DNA of 64,000 bases from Methanobacterium_D oryzae (GTDB lineage Archaea > Methanobacteriota > Methanobacteria > Methanobacteriales > Methanobacteriaceae): contig NZ_JBNPXC010000003.1 in NCBI RefSeq assembly GCF_050433505.1, positions 62,001-126,000 of the forward strand. Reading direction: 5' to 3'. Every line of letters begins with the position of its first letter. The first letter of the stretch is position 1. Positions 17,874 to 27,065 of the stretch are shown here, piece after piece. The position numbers were made by a program, and so were the translations under genes. The notes under the pieces are model-generated. The model did no database searches. It saw nothing but the letters and a program-made list of their open reading frames with translations, and was not told the DNA's origin.

Positions 17874-18368
17874 CTATTTAAGAGCATCCTTTGCCCTTGT
17901 ACCATGTGTTAAAACGTTAATGAGTCCAGTTTTCTTTCCTTTCTTTTTATTGATGCCTGCAATCTTTTCAACATGTTTTGCCTGTTTTTCAAGCTTCATC
18001 TTTTCAGCATCTACAATGCTAATTGCCCTCTTAGAACATGCTTTAATACATGCTGGGGTGTCAAGATCGCTGCATTGATCGCACTTATATGATTTTCTTT
18101 CATGCATTGAAATTGAACCAAATGGACAAATTAACATGCATAAAGAACATCCAATACACTTTTCATGGTCAATTGTAGTATTTCCCATAGCTTCTGTAGG
18201 GCATATTCTTTCACATGGAGCATCTTCACAGTGCTGACATATTATAGGGTAATATGAACCTTCGACTTCTCTGACCATGATACATGAAGTGCCATGAAGT
18301 TCTTTACAAGCTTCTTCACAGTCCATGCATCCATCGCAAATCTCTGGTTGAATTAAGATCTTTTCCAA
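17874..18368 (-). CDS. porE: pyruvate oxidoreductase-associated polyferredoxin PorE
   Basis: 164 residues. Cysteine groups CDGCMDCEEAC (about 11-21), CQHCEDAPCERICP (about 44-57), CIGCSLCMLICP (about 71-82) and CDQC...CIKAC (about 95-110) would bind up to four [4Fe-4S] clusters. The first part resembles the cdh-linked ferredoxin at 1087-1545. It starts 12 bases after porB ends on the same strand, so it is part of the por operon and a likely electron carrier for pyruvate synthesis. The names porE/porF follow gene order in Methanothermobacter. Confidence 0.88.
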   Translation of the reverse strand: MEKILIQPEICDGCMDCEEACKELHGTSCIMVREVEGSYYPIICQHCEDAPCERICPTEAMGNTTIDHEKCIGCSLCMLICPFGSISMHERKSYKCDQCSDLDTPACIKACSKRAISIVDAEKMKLEKQAKHVEKIAGINKKKGKKTGLINVLTHGTRAKDALK

Positions 18369-18380
18369 GATTACTGCCCC

Positions 18381-19247
18381 CTATATTTTAAGTTCTGCGC
18401 AAACCTGGTTAACATAATTTTGAATCTTTTCTTTTTCTTCATCAGCAAGGTGTTTAAACCGCTTTTGAGCATTTAAGTATTCATTTACAGGTTTTCTTTG
18501 AATTGGTCTGTATGTTACTTTAAAATCACCATCAACAATTTCATAGAGTATCCATGAACCTGTATCGACTGCTAATCTTCCAAGTTCTATGGTTTTTGAT
18601 GGATCATAACCCCATCCAGTTGTACATGGTTGGTGAAGGTGAATGTAAGCTGAACCTTTAGATTCGGCTGCTTTTTTAACTTTTTTCATGAAATCTTCAG
18701 GATATGCAATTGATGCTGTTGCAACATATGGCACTCCATGAGCTGCCATTATCATTGGAATGTTTTTCTTTGGCTTATCTTCACCAAAACTTTCTTTTCC
18801 TGCAGGTGATGTTGTTGTTGAGGCACCATAAGGTGTTGCACCACTTCTTTGAACTCCTGTGTTCATGTAAGCTTCGTTATCGTAACATATGTAAATAATT
18901 TTGTGTCCTCTTTCCATTGCTCCTGAAAGAGATTGAAGTCCTATATCTGCTGTTCCCCCATCTCCAGCAAAGACAACCACATTAACGTCCTCTTTTCCCT
19001 GGGATTTAAGAGCTCTTTCAACCCCGGAGGCTACAGCTGCGGCATTTTCAAATGCAACATGAATCCATGGGATTTTCCATGATGTTTCAGGGTATGGAGT
19101 TGTAATAACTTCTAAGCATCCTGTTGCAGATACTGCTACGGTGTTTTCACCGAGCATTTTAAGTGCAAGTCTTGCACCTATTGTAGCACCACATCCAGCG
19201 CAACCTCTGTGACCAGGAGCAAGAAATTCTTGTTCAGGTACTTCCAT
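18381..19247 (-). CDS. porB: pyruvate:ferredoxin oxidoreductase beta subunit
   Basis: 288 residues. The thiamine diphosphate-binding subunit: HRGCAGCGATIGARLAL near residues 13-29, the TPP motif GDGGTADIGLQSLSGAMERG (GDG...N-type), and YDNEAYMNTGVQRSGATP following it. Conserved cysteines for the proximal [4Fe-4S] cluster are C16, C19 and one further on. It catalyses the reversible oxidative decarboxylation of pyruvate; in an autotrophic methanogen it mainly makes pyruvate from acetyl-CoA and CO2. It starts one base after porA ends. Confidence 0.96.
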   Translation of the reverse strand: MEVPEQEFLAPGHRGCAGCGATIGARLALKMLGENTVAVSATGCLEVITTPYPETSWKIPWIHVAFENAAAVASGVERALKSQGKEDVNVVVFAGDGGTADIGLQSLSGAMERGHKIIYICYDNEAYMNTGVQRSGATPYGASTTTSPAGKESFGEDKPKKNIPMIMAAHGVPYVATASIAYPEDFMKKVKKAAESKGSAYIHLHQPCTTGWGYDPSKTIELGRLAVDTGSWILYEIVDGDFKVTYRPIQRKPVNEYLNAQKRFKHLADEEKEKIQNYVNQVCAELKI

Positions 19248-19248
19248 T

Positions 19249-20400
19249 TTATGCTTCCTCCTCTTTTAATCCAATCCAATTGATTTTATCGCTTTCAGTT
19301 GAATCTTTGGTAATTTTAATTATGTTTCTTATATCTTCATTGGATACATCACGTCCTCCAAGACCTAGTATAAAGCCCCTGGCATCAACATCCATTTTAG
19401 CTTTGATCTCGTTGAACAGGACTCCTCCAATACCAAAGGATATATTCTTATCCAATACAGCAATTCTTTCTGCATTTTTAACGGCGTTGTATATATCTTC
19501 TTTAGGGAATGGTCTGAAGGCTATTACTCTAAGAAGACCAACTTTGTGTCCTTCTTTTCTCATGTTGTCTATAACTGCTTTTATTGTACCGCAAATAGAT
19601 CCCATAGCCACTAGAATTACTTCTGCATCATCACACATGTAATTTTCAACTAAATCATATTCGCGTCCGAATTTTTCTGCAAATTCTTTATTTACAGCCC
19701 TTGTTACATCCTTAGCTCTTTCCATTGCTACTTCCATATCATACCTTGCTTCCATGTAATAATTTGGATCTGTAAATGTTCCAAGTGACATAGGGTCTTT
19801 TGGGTCAAGATAAGAATGTGTTGGTTTATATTCTGGTAAAAATTCATCTACTTCTTCTTGTGTTGGGATAGCTACTGGTTCAACAGTGTGAGTTAGGTAG
19901 TATCCATCTACACAAACCATACTTGGAAGAAGTACATTTTCATTTTCAGAAATCTTATAAGCTTGTAATACAAGGTCAAGTGCTTCTTGAGCGCTATCTG
20001 CAAAGAATTGCATCCATCCTGTATCTCTTTGAGAAATGGAATCTTGTTGATCGTTCCATATGCTTAATGGGGCTGATAATGCCCTGTTTGCATTACCCAT
20101 TACTATTGGATTCCTTAAACCTGCTGCCGCAAATAATATCTCATGCATTAAAGCCAAACCCTGTGATGATGTCGCGGTGAAGACTCTAACACCAGTACCA
20201 GATGCACCTACTGCTGCACTTATTGCACTGTGTTCTGATTCAACTCTTATGTATTCTGCAGGTAGATCTCCATTTGCAACAAAGGTTGCCAGATATTCAG
20301 AGATGGTTGTTTGTGGAGTTATGGGATAAACAGGTACAACTTTTGGTTTTGCAAGCCTAACTGCTTCTGCAATTGCCCTGTTTGCTGTAATAACTTTCAT
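19249..20400 (-). CDS. porA: pyruvate:ferredoxin oxidoreductase alpha subunit
   Basis: 383 residues. Hallmarks: N-terminal ANRAIAEAVRLAKPKVVPVYPITPQTTISEYLA, ESEHSAISAAVGASGTGVRVFTATSSQGLALMHE, and PSMVCVDGYYLTHTVEP. It forms the pyrimidine-binding side of the TPP site with PorB. The gene is followed by porB with one base between and preceded by porD with one base between, as in the known por operons. Confidence 0.97.
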   Translation of the reverse strand: MKVITANRAIAEAVRLAKPKVVPVYPITPQTTISEYLATFVANGDLPAEYIRVESEHSAISAAVGASGTGVRVFTATSSQGLALMHEILFAAAGLRNPIVMGNANRALSAPLSIWNDQQDSISQRDTGWMQFFADSAQEALDLVLQAYKISENENVLLPSMVCVDGYYLTHTVEPVAIPTQEEVDEFLPEYKPTHSYLDPKDPMSLGTFTDPNYYMEARYDMEVAMERAKDVTRAVNKEFAEKFGREYDLVENYMCDDAEVILVAMGSICGTIKAVIDNMRKEGHKVGLLRVIAFRPFPKEDIYNAVKNAERIAVLDKNISFGIGGVLFNEIKAKMDVDARGFILGLGGRDVSNEDIRNIIKITKDSTESDKINWIGLKEEEA

Positions 20401-20401
20401 T

Positions 20402-20644
20402 TTATCCTCTCTCCATTTTAATAGCTTTTACAGGACATTCTTCGGCACATATGCCGCATCCTTTACAATAATCATAATCTATTTCATTTTTTTTATTTAT
20501 GCACCCTTCTGGGCAAAACAAGAAACAATTTTCACAATCTATACATTTATCTTTATCTAAAACTGGTTTAAATGTTCTCCAGCTTCCTGTTTTGTTTTTA
20601 ACACTGCTTCCAGGTTCTTTAACAGTTGCTCCTGTGGCTGTCAT
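20402..20644 (-). CDS. porD: pyruvate:ferredoxin oxidoreductase delta subunit (ferredoxin)
   Basis: 80 residues with two classical [4Fe-4S] motifs, CIDCENCFLFCP (about 34-45) and CKGCGICAEECP (about 60-71). This is the ferredoxin-like subunit that carries electrons out of the TPP centre. Gene order and size agree with PorD of Methanothermobacter. Confidence 0.95.
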   Translation of the reverse strand: MTATGATVKEPGSSVKNKTGSWRTFKPVLDKDKCIDCENCFLFCPEGCINKKNEIDYDYCKGCGICAEECPVKAIKMERG

Positions 20645-20652
20645 GAAATCAC

Positions 20653-21180
20653 CTATTTAGTTTGTTCATACGCTATTTTAACGGCTTCAGCGTTCTTTTC
20701 ACCTATTTTTCCAGGGAAAGTATCTTTGGTTACTTTTACAAGGGAATCCAGTGAAACTATACCAGTTACTTTGGCAAATGCTCCTAACATGACTGTATTA
20801 ACAATTGGAACTCCCAAAATATCCAATGCAATTCCTGTAGCATCAATATTATGATAATCTATATTTTCTCCAAGATTTACGTCATTTGTTGCATTTATTA
20901 TTACTTTTCCACCTTCTTTAAGCCCAGATAATACATCCACAGCTTCTAAAAGGGTTTCATCCAATACAATAACATGATCAGGATTATAAACTTGATATCT
21001 TCTTCTTATTGGGTTATCATTTATTCTTGTAAAGGCCATAACTGGTGCGCCTTTTCGCTCAGCACCGAAGAATGGGAATGCTTGACAATATTTTCCATCT
21101 TCAAAGGCTGCTTTTGCTAAAATTTCAGCAGCGGTTACTGCACCCTGTCCTCCACGTCCATGGAATCGAATTTCGATCAT
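20653..21180 (-). CDS. porC: pyruvate:ferredoxin oxidoreductase gamma subunit
   Basis: 175 residues from ATG 21180, five bases after GGAGGT; an in-frame start ten codons upstream has no such site. The N-terminal [22 protein letters not shown] and the central [12 protein letters not shown] are typical of the gamma domain, which binds coenzyme A. First gene of the por operon (C-D-A-B-E-F). Confidence 0.95.
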
Positions 21181-21629
21181 AGTGTACCTCCATTCCTCAT
21201 GTATAATCATTATAAATTATGACATATATAAACTTTTACAGACTATAAATAATTCTTCAAAATTCAAAAAATGTTACTTAAAATTTTAATTAATAGAAAA
21301 TATTTTCAAAAGAAAAACACTAATAAAATAGGCTAATCCTTCAGATACATTATTTTTATAAAATAATGCAATTCGAAATAATTGAATTCCTTTATTTAGC
21401 AGCAAAAACTAAAAAAATAGATTTATCGTTAATTAATAGCAAAAAGAAAGCTTCAGTTTAAAATTTATAGTAAAGAATCTTGGAATATAAATGTTATACA
21501 TGACCTATACAATAATATAAAATATTTGGTAATGAATAAAATACAATGGATATTTAAGTGTTAAATGACATATTAATGAAAATATTACTGTTAAATTTAT
21601 TTTAAAGCTCAAAATCCCAGAGGCATATT
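21181..21629. other. divergent intergenic region, promoters of por and the DHPS-like gene
   Basis: No gene is seen. On the minus strand the por leader contains TTATATATGTCATAATT at about 21212-21228, a TATA-like element. On the plus strand TATTAATGAAAATATT at about 21571-21586 may serve the gene at 21630. No strong hairpin was found. Confidence 0.4.
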
Positions 21630-23192
21630 ATGAAAGTTCTTATAGTTACTGGAAAACTTGCAAGCAGCACTGTTAATGATGTATCAAAAAAATCAAAGCA
21701 AGATATATATGTTCATACCATAAACACTCCAATTGCTGCTTTTTTAACCCCTAGAATGATAATTAAGGAGATTAAAAATCTTGAAAATCTCAATACATTT
21801 GATATGATTATAACTCCCGGCCTTATTCGTAAAGATGTAAGTGAAATAGAGGTTGAATTAGGAATTCCAGCATATAAAGGTTCAACAAGCGCTGCAGACT
21901 TAAACATAGTCTTAGATATGGCTGAAAAGTTAGAACTTTCACCTAAAAAACCCGCAGATAGATTAATTGAAGAAGAACTTCAAAAAAGAGCTCTTGAATT
22001 TATTGAAAACTTTGAAAATGACATTCCAAACACTAAAAAGCTTTTAAAAAAGTCAGAAAATATAATTGTAGGCAACCTGCCAGTTGGGGAAGATTTTCCA
22101 ATGAGAGTTCTTGCTGAAATAGCAAATGCACCATTGCTTAGTAAGGAAGATTTAATTAAACGTACAAAATATTTCGTAGAAAATGGCGCTCAAATGATAG
22201 ATATTGGAATGATTGCTGGCGAAACACGAGCACATGAAATACCTGAAATGGTAAAAACACTTAAAGAAAATTTTAAGGGTATTCCAATTAGTATAGATAC
22301 CTTAAATCCGGTTGAAATTAAAGCGGCTGTTGAATCTGGTGTAGACATGGTTTTAAGTCTTGATCTTGGAAATTGTGATGAAGTATTACCTTTAATGCAA
22401 GAAAAAAAGATTCCTGCAGTTATTCTCCCCACCAATTTCAGCAAAAATTGGACCCCCCAAACTGTTAAAGAACGTGTGAATGCTCTTGAAGAGCTAATGG
22501 AAAAATGTAAAGGAATTGATGTGATTGCAGACCTTATACTCGACCCTGTAAACAGTCAAAGTATTGTTGAATCAATAATTGCCTGCCATGAATTTAAAAC
22601 CCACAATAAAGTACCATTATTCTTTGGAGTAGGAAATGTAACTGAACTTATGGATACCGATTCAGTGGGAGCAAATGCACTACTTTCTGGAATCGCAATG
22701 GAGCTTGGTGCAAGTATACTATTTACCCCTGAAGAAAGTGGTAAAACACGTGGAAGTGTGCATGAACTTGCAGTTTCATCCAAAATGATGTTTTTAGCCA
22801 AAAACCGAGGATCTATACCCAAAGATCTCGGAATAAACTTAATAATCTTAAAAGATAAACGTAAAGGAGAATCCATAACTGAAGAAATTGAGGTGCCAAC
22901 TATAGAAGGTGCAGAGGATTACAAATTTACTCAAGATCCTCAAGGAAGCTTTAAAATAATTGTAGAAAATGGTTTCATTAAAGCAGTTCATTATGTAAAG
23001 ATGAAACCAGATATGATTATTAAAGGTGAAACTGCAAAGAGTGTCTATGATGAGATTATCAAAAATGGATTTGTTTCACGTATTGAACATGCCGCATATC
23101 TTGGTGCGGAACTGCAGAAGGCAGAAATAGCTGCAGTGCTTAATAAAAATTATATTCAAGATTTTGAATTATTTAAAAAACAGAAATATTAA
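21630..23192 (+). CDS. dihydropteroate synthase-like protein (methanopterin pathway family)
   Basis: 520 residues, ATG after AGAGG. Residues of about 1-110 form an N-terminal domain of unknown role (MKVLIVTGKLASSTVNDV). Residues of about 150-380 form a TIM barrel with dihydropteroate synthase traits (VENGAQMIDIGMIAGETRAHEIPEMV, PISIDTLNPVEIKAAVESGVDMVLSLD, DLILDPVN). A C-terminal domain of about 120 residues follows. This matches the archaeal family related to dihydropteroate synthase, thought to act in tetrahydromethanopterin synthesis by joining the pterin to the arylamine (established only in part). The exact reaction is uncertain. It stands as a single gene. Confidence 0.85.
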   Translation: MKVLIVTGKLASSTVNDVSKKSKQDIYVHTINTPIAAFLTPRMIIKEIKNLENLNTFDMIITPGLIRKDVSEIEVELGIPAYKGSTSAADLNIVLDMAEKLELSPKKPADRLIEEELQKRALEFIENFENDIPNTKKLLKKSENIIVGNLPVGEDFPMRVLAEIANAPLLSKEDLIKRTKYFVENGAQMIDIGMIAGETRAHEIPEMVKTLKENFKGIPISIDTLNPVEIKAAVESGVDMVLSLDLGNCDEVLPLMQEKKIPAVILPTNFSKNWTPQTVKERVNALEELMEKCKGIDVIADLILDPVNSQSIVESIIACHEFKTHNKVPLFFGVGNVTELMDTDSVGANALLSGIAMELGASILFTPEESGKTRGSVHELAVSSKMMFLAKNRGSIPKDLGINLIILKDKRKGESITEEIEVPTIEGAEDYKFTQDPQGSFKIIVENGFIKAVHYVKMKPDMIIKGETAKSVYDEIIKNGFVSRIEHAAYLGAELQKAEIAAVLNKNYIQDFELFKKQKY

Positions 23193-23265
23193 CGTTATGT
23201 CTGATTTACTTAAAAAGAAAAAAGAACTTTAGATTTCTAAAGTATCTATAATTTCCTGTGGCCAA

Positions 23266-23652
23266 TTAAATACATGGACATATAGGACATAAGCCTATTG
23301 CATCACTTATTGTTAACACACCTGAAGGAGTGTATACCCAATGCCAGTTAGCTACCCAATATCCTGCAGGAAGCCCTGCATTTTCAAGACCATTTTTCTC
23401 ATTCCACACGACTGTTGTACCATCATCAAATGTTAGTACAGCATACACTACGGGATGATTGTGTGGTCCAATATCGTAATGGATAGCTCCACCATCATTT
23501 CCATTTCTGTATCCATCAGCAGAATCTGTACATCCACAATCAAATGTTACTGTTAGTGTACCAAGATCTTCATCTGATGTTGAACTAACAGCTCCTGCTG
23601 CCGTTAATGCAATCAATGAGATTAGTAAAATTGGCAATATCTTTTTGATCAT
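23266..23652 (-). CDS. secreted Cys-rich protein of unknown function
   Basis: 128 residues, ATG 23652 after GGGGGGTGAAAG. A clear signal peptide (KKILPILLISLIALTAAGA) with likely cleavage near residue 21. The mature part has CGC at about 39-41 and a CPICPC group at the end, six cysteines in all if the tail is included, plus several Trp and His residues, so a metal- or disulfide-stabilised small beta domain is likely. I do not recognise the family. Overlapping inverted repeats lie just upstream on its promoter side. Confidence 0.75.
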   Translation of the reverse strand: MIKKILPILLISLIALTAAGAVSSTSDEDLGTLTVTFDCGCTDSADGYRNGNDGGAIHYDIGPHNHPVVYAVLTFDDGTTVVWNEKNGLENAGLPAGYWVANWHWVYTPSGVLTISDAIGLCPICPCI

Positions 23653-23694
23653 TTTCTTTCACCCCCCATTTCAGTAATATGCATTTAATACGTC

Positions 23695-23729
23695 AAGTAA
23701 TAATAATATTACTTATTAAAATAATAAGT
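23695..23729 (-). promoter_or_regulatory. two overlapping inverted repeats upstream of the secreted protein gene
   Basis: AAGTAATA (23695-23702) / TATTACTT (23707-23714) and ACTTATTA (23711-23718) / TAATAAGT (23722-23729) share a central segment, so the two pairings exclude each other. They lie 43-77 bases before the start codon at 23652. They could be an operator array or a switching leader; the region is AT-rich, so chance cannot be dismissed. Confidence 0.4.
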
Positions 23730-23875
23730 AGTTTTAATAATATATAATTATCTATTATTAATCATCATGGCTTTTTATAAATACAAGAAACTTTTAATCA
23801 ATGATATTCTTAAATAAAAAAGATAAAAAAATCAAAAGGTAAATAATCTTATAAAAGTTAATATGGAGCATTAAA

Positions 23876-24808
23876 ATGAATTTATGTACAAAATGTGGCG
23901 CTACACCAGTTATAGTAAAAAGAAAAGCTTCAGGACAAATGCTCTGTAAGGCATGCTTCATTGAATCAACCACAGAAAAAGTTCTAAAGGGCATCAGAAG
24001 AAATAAGTTAATTGAAAAAGGAGATAAAGTCGCAGTAGCATTATCCGGAGGAAAAGATAGTGTAATGGTCCTTGATATCCTCCATTCACTTTATGAAAGA
24101 AATATAATTGATTTAATTGCAATAACCATAGATGAAGGAATAGAGGGCTATAGAAAGCATGGAGTTGAAATTGCAGCTAAAAATGCTCAAAAGTTAGGTA
24201 TAGATCATAGAATTGTATCCATTAAAGATTATTTTGGAAAAACACTTGATGAAATAATGGCAGATGAATCGAGAGAACATGGAGCTTGCACATATTGCGG
24301 AGTCTTTAGACGATGGATTATAAATAAGATCGCAAGGGAAGAAGGAGCCACAAAGATTGCAACAGGACATAACCTTGATGATGAAACACAGGCAATACTT
24401 ATGAATTATCTTGAAGGAAATATAGATAATCTCACCAGAATTGGGGCAAAATCAGAGCCTAAAAATGATAAATTTACAGTTAAAATAAAACCTCTTCGAG
24501 AGATTCCAGAAAAGGAAATTGGATTATATGTAGTTGCCCGTGAACTTGATGTTCATTTTGATGAATGTCCCTATTCAAGAGAGTCATTTAGAGGGGAAGT
24601 TGGAAGATTCGTTAAAGAATTATCTGTTAATCATCCTACAATAATGTATTCAACTCTTAAAGGATTTGATAAAATTAAACCAGCGATAAAAAAAGAATTT
24701 GGTGGTAAAAAGTCAAGTATGGGAGTTTGCATAAAATGTGGTGAACCTGCATCTCATGATCTTTGTAGGGCTTGTCTATTTTCTAAAAAAATTAATAAAG
24801 AGGAATAA
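23876..24808 (+). CDS. tRNA 2-thiolation enzyme of the TtuA/Ncs6 family
   Basis: 310 residues. Zinc fingers at both ends (C4-x2-C7...C24-x2-C27, and CIKCG...CRAC near 283-300) flank a PP-loop ATPase domain with SGGKDS at 57-62. Three internal cysteines in the positions that hold the catalytic [4Fe-4S] cluster of TtuA are present: C138 and C141 (ACTYCGVF) and C231 (DECPYS). The enzyme adenylates a uridine in tRNA and replaces oxygen by sulfur. The next gene, one base downstream, encodes a ubiquitin-like sulfur carrier, which supports this role. Whether it acts on U54 or on wobble U34 cannot be decided from sequence alone. Confidence 0.93.
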   Translation: MNLCTKCGATPVIVKRKASGQMLCKACFIESTTEKVLKGIRRNKLIEKGDKVAVALSGGKDSVMVLDILHSLYERNIIDLIAITIDEGIEGYRKHGVEIAAKNAQKLGIDHRIVSIKDYFGKTLDEIMADESREHGACTYCGVFRRWIINKIAREEGATKIATGHNLDDETQAILMNYLEGNIDNLTRIGAKSEPKNDKFTVKIKPLREIPEKEIGLYVVARELDVHFDECPYSRESFRGEVGRFVKELSVNHPTIMYSTLKGFDKIKPAIKKEFGGKKSSMGVCIKCGEPASHDLCRACLFSKKINKEE

Positions 24809-24809
24809 T

Positions 24810-25010
24810 ATGGAAATAACAGTAATTTTCGGTAAAAAAGAAGAGATCAAAGAAATCAATGAAAAAATGACCATTAAAGAAGTATTGAACGAGATGGATA
24901 TCTCCTCTGAAACCGTTGTTATTAAAAGAAATAATGAAATAGTAATGGATGAGGAAACTCTTCAAAATGGAGACATAATCGAAGTTATTCGTGTAATATA
25001 CGGTGGCTGA
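24810..25010 (+). CDS. ubiquitin-like sulfur carrier protein (TtuB/MoaD/SAMP-like)
   Basis: 66 residues from ATG 24810, which follows GAGGAATAAT and lies two bases after the stop of the thiolase. An in-frame ATG at 24738 would run through the coding region of the thiolase and is rejected. The beta-grasp pattern (MEITVIFGKKEEIKEI ... NGDIIEVIRVIYGG) ends in the diagnostic Gly-Gly, which is adenylated and turned into a thiocarboxylate. It probably supplies sulfur to the upstream thiolase and may also be conjugated to proteins, as archaeal SAMPs are. A JAMM protease of the type that removes such tags is at 43322-43750. Confidence 0.93.
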   Translation: MEITVIFGKKEEIKEINEKMTIKEVLNEMDISSETVVIKRNNEIVMDEETLQNGDIIEVIRVIYGG

Positions 25011-25100
25011 TTATTCAAGTAAAATTTATAGCTAATTATCTATAAAAAATAAATAAAGATAAAATTTTATTTTAGATGGCTAAACTTCGGATGTGAACAA

Positions 25101-26114
25101 TTGGAAAACACTGAATTTATCGAAAACTATGTTTCAAAATATTTCAACATAAAAAGTACTCACATAGAAGAAAAAGCCCTATATTTTATTGTTTGGGATT
25201 ATGACAGGACTAAATTCGTTCAATTAATTGATGATCTGGATAAAATAGGATATTTACCATTTATAGATGAATTTCAAGGCGATTATAAGATAAATATAGT
25301 TAATAAGCCAAAATATAAAGAATCAAAAGTATATCTTAATGTTATCTTGTTTCTAGCAACAATTTTTTCCACTGTTTTTGTGGGATATTTATGGGAAGGC
25401 CGTATAATAGATGGAATATCATTTTCAGTAGCTCTTCTAGCTATAATTGGCACCCATGAAACTGCACACTATTTTGCTGCCAAAAAACACGATGTGAAAG
25501 CTACATTACCCTATTTTATACCTGCGCCTACTTTAATAGGTACTTTTGGGGCAGTTATAAATGTAAAATCAGCAATTCCAGATAAAAATGCTCTTTTCGA
25601 CCTCGGAGTTAGTGGACCAATTGCAGGATTTATTGTAGCAATTCCAGTACTAATAATTGGTCTTTATTATTCCACTATTATTCCAATGAATGGTCAATCA
25701 GCTCTTTTATTCTATTCTTCTCCCCTCCAAAGTATCTTGGAATATTTTATGATTTCAATACCCGCAGGATATTATATCAAATTAAATCCATTAATATTAG
25801 CAGGATGGGTTGGTGTGATTGTTACAATGCTAAATTTAATGCCAATAGCGGTTTTAGATGGTGGGCACATTTCTAGGTCTTTCTTCAACGTTAAAATCCA
25901 CCAATATATATCTATAGTTGGTATAATTATAATGGCACTTCTTGGATGGTATTTTATGGCAATTATATTAGTAGGATTTATCCTTTTTATGTCACGAGGG
26001 CATCCAGGCGCACTAGATAATGTTACAAAATTGGATAGAAATAGAAAAATTATAGCAGTAGCAATGATCATAATTTTTATTCTCTGCTTAACTCCCGCTC
26101 CTCAAATAGTTTAA
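25101..26114 (+). CDS. site-2 protease family (M50) membrane metalloprotease
   Basis: 337 residues; start TTG 25101 with GGATGTGA upstream. A soluble N-terminal domain (about 1-75) precedes six or more membrane helices. The zinc motif H119-E-T-A-H123 and the second motif L-D-G-G-H at 252-256 are intact. Such proteases cut within or near the membrane to release regulators. It lies 90 bases after the ubiquitin-like gene; no anti-sigma-type target is nearby, and archaeal substrates are unknown. Confidence 0.88.
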   Translation: MENTEFIENYVSKYFNIKSTHIEEKALYFIVWDYDRTKFVQLIDDLDKIGYLPFIDEFQGDYKINIVNKPKYKESKVYLNVILFLATIFSTVFVGYLWEGRIIDGISFSVALLAIIGTHETAHYFAAKKHDVKATLPYFIPAPTLIGTFGAVINVKSAIPDKNALFDLGVSGPIAGFIVAIPVLIIGLYYSTIIPMNGQSALLFYSSPLQSILEYFMISIPAGYYIKLNPLILAGWVGVIVTMLNLMPIAVLDGGHISRSFFNVKIHQYISIVGIIIMALLGWYFMAIILVGFILFMSRGHPGALDNVTKLDRNRKIIAVAMIIIFILCLTPAPQIV

Positions 26115-26153
26115 ATTAATAAATATATGTTTTCAAATTTAAATGTGATTATT

Positions 26154-27014
26154 ATGAAAGTTTACTATGAATGTGCACCATGTTTTTTAAGACAGGCGAA
26201 AGAAGCACTGGATCTTGCAACAGAAGATGAAAATCTTAAAATGGAAGTCATGGAAGAACTTGTAGGGATAGTTTACAATGAATTCAGAAAAGATGCTGTT
26301 TCCAACGAGGTTGGAACTAAAATTCACAGGACTATAAAGGAAAGAACTAAGAATGAAGACCCTTATCTTTTAGAAAAGAAAAAGGGGAATGAAATAGCGT
26401 TAAAATTCCTTCCAAAAATTAAAAAAATAATAAAAGAAAAAGATGGGCTTGAAGCATATGTAAAGGCTGCGATTGTAGGCAATATAATTGATTTTGGAGC
26501 TCTTGGAGTTAATTTTGATACTGAAAAAGGAATAATTGAAAATATGGAAAAAGATATTGCTCTTAACCATGTTCCTGAGCTTGAGGAAGATCTAAAATCT
26601 GCTAAAACTGTTCTTTATTTAGCAGATAACAATGGAGAAATTGTTTTTGATAAATTACTCATTGAAAAACTTAAAGAATATGATGTTGAAGTTACAGTTG
26701 CCTTAAAAGAAAAGCCAATATTAAATGATGCATGTGTTGAAGATGCACTTCAAATTGGCCTTGATGATGCTGCAAATCTTATATCCACCGGAACTGACTC
26801 CATTGGTGTCATATATGGTGATGTATCAGAGGAATTCAAGGAAATTTTTGACGAATCTGACCTTGTAATTTCAAAGGGACTTGGAAATTATGAAGGTATA
26901 ACTGAAATGAAATTAGGAGATAAACCAGTTTTCTGTTTACTTAATGCTAAATGCGACCCCATTGCAAGGGATATTGGCGTTAATCTGGGCGATAATGTTG
27001 TTTTGAAGCTATAA
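26154..27014 (+). CDS. DUF89/ARMT1-like damage-control phosphatase family protein
   Basis: 286 residues from ATG 26154, six bases after GTGATT; an ATG at 26127 is in frame but lacks a ribosome site. N-terminal YYECAPCFLRQA with CxxC, the metal-binding centre LADNNGEIVFDKLL (D, N, N) and the C-terminal CLLNAKCDPIARDIG are the marks of DUF89. Members are metal-dependent phosphatases that destroy damaged or excess sugar phosphates and phosphopantetheine derivatives. The substrate here is unknown. It stands 39 bases behind the site-2 protease, possibly in one transcript. Confidence 0.88.
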   Translation: MKVYYECAPCFLRQAKEALDLATEDENLKMEVMEELVGIVYNEFRKDAVSNEVGTKIHRTIKERTKNEDPYLLEKKKGNEIALKFLPKIKKIIKEKDGLEAYVKAAIVGNIIDFGALGVNFDTEKGIIENMEKDIALNHVPELEEDLKSAKTVLYLADNNGEIVFDKLLIEKLKEYDVEVTVALKEKPILNDACVEDALQIGLDDAANLISTGTDSIGVIYGDVSEEFKEIFDESDLVISKGLGNYEGITEMKLGDKPVFCLLNAKCDPIARDIGVNLGDNVVLKL

Positions 27015-27065
27015 TTTTTGAAAACAAAGAATAAGAATAATAAGTCCTTATTCAAAAAAGTAGAG

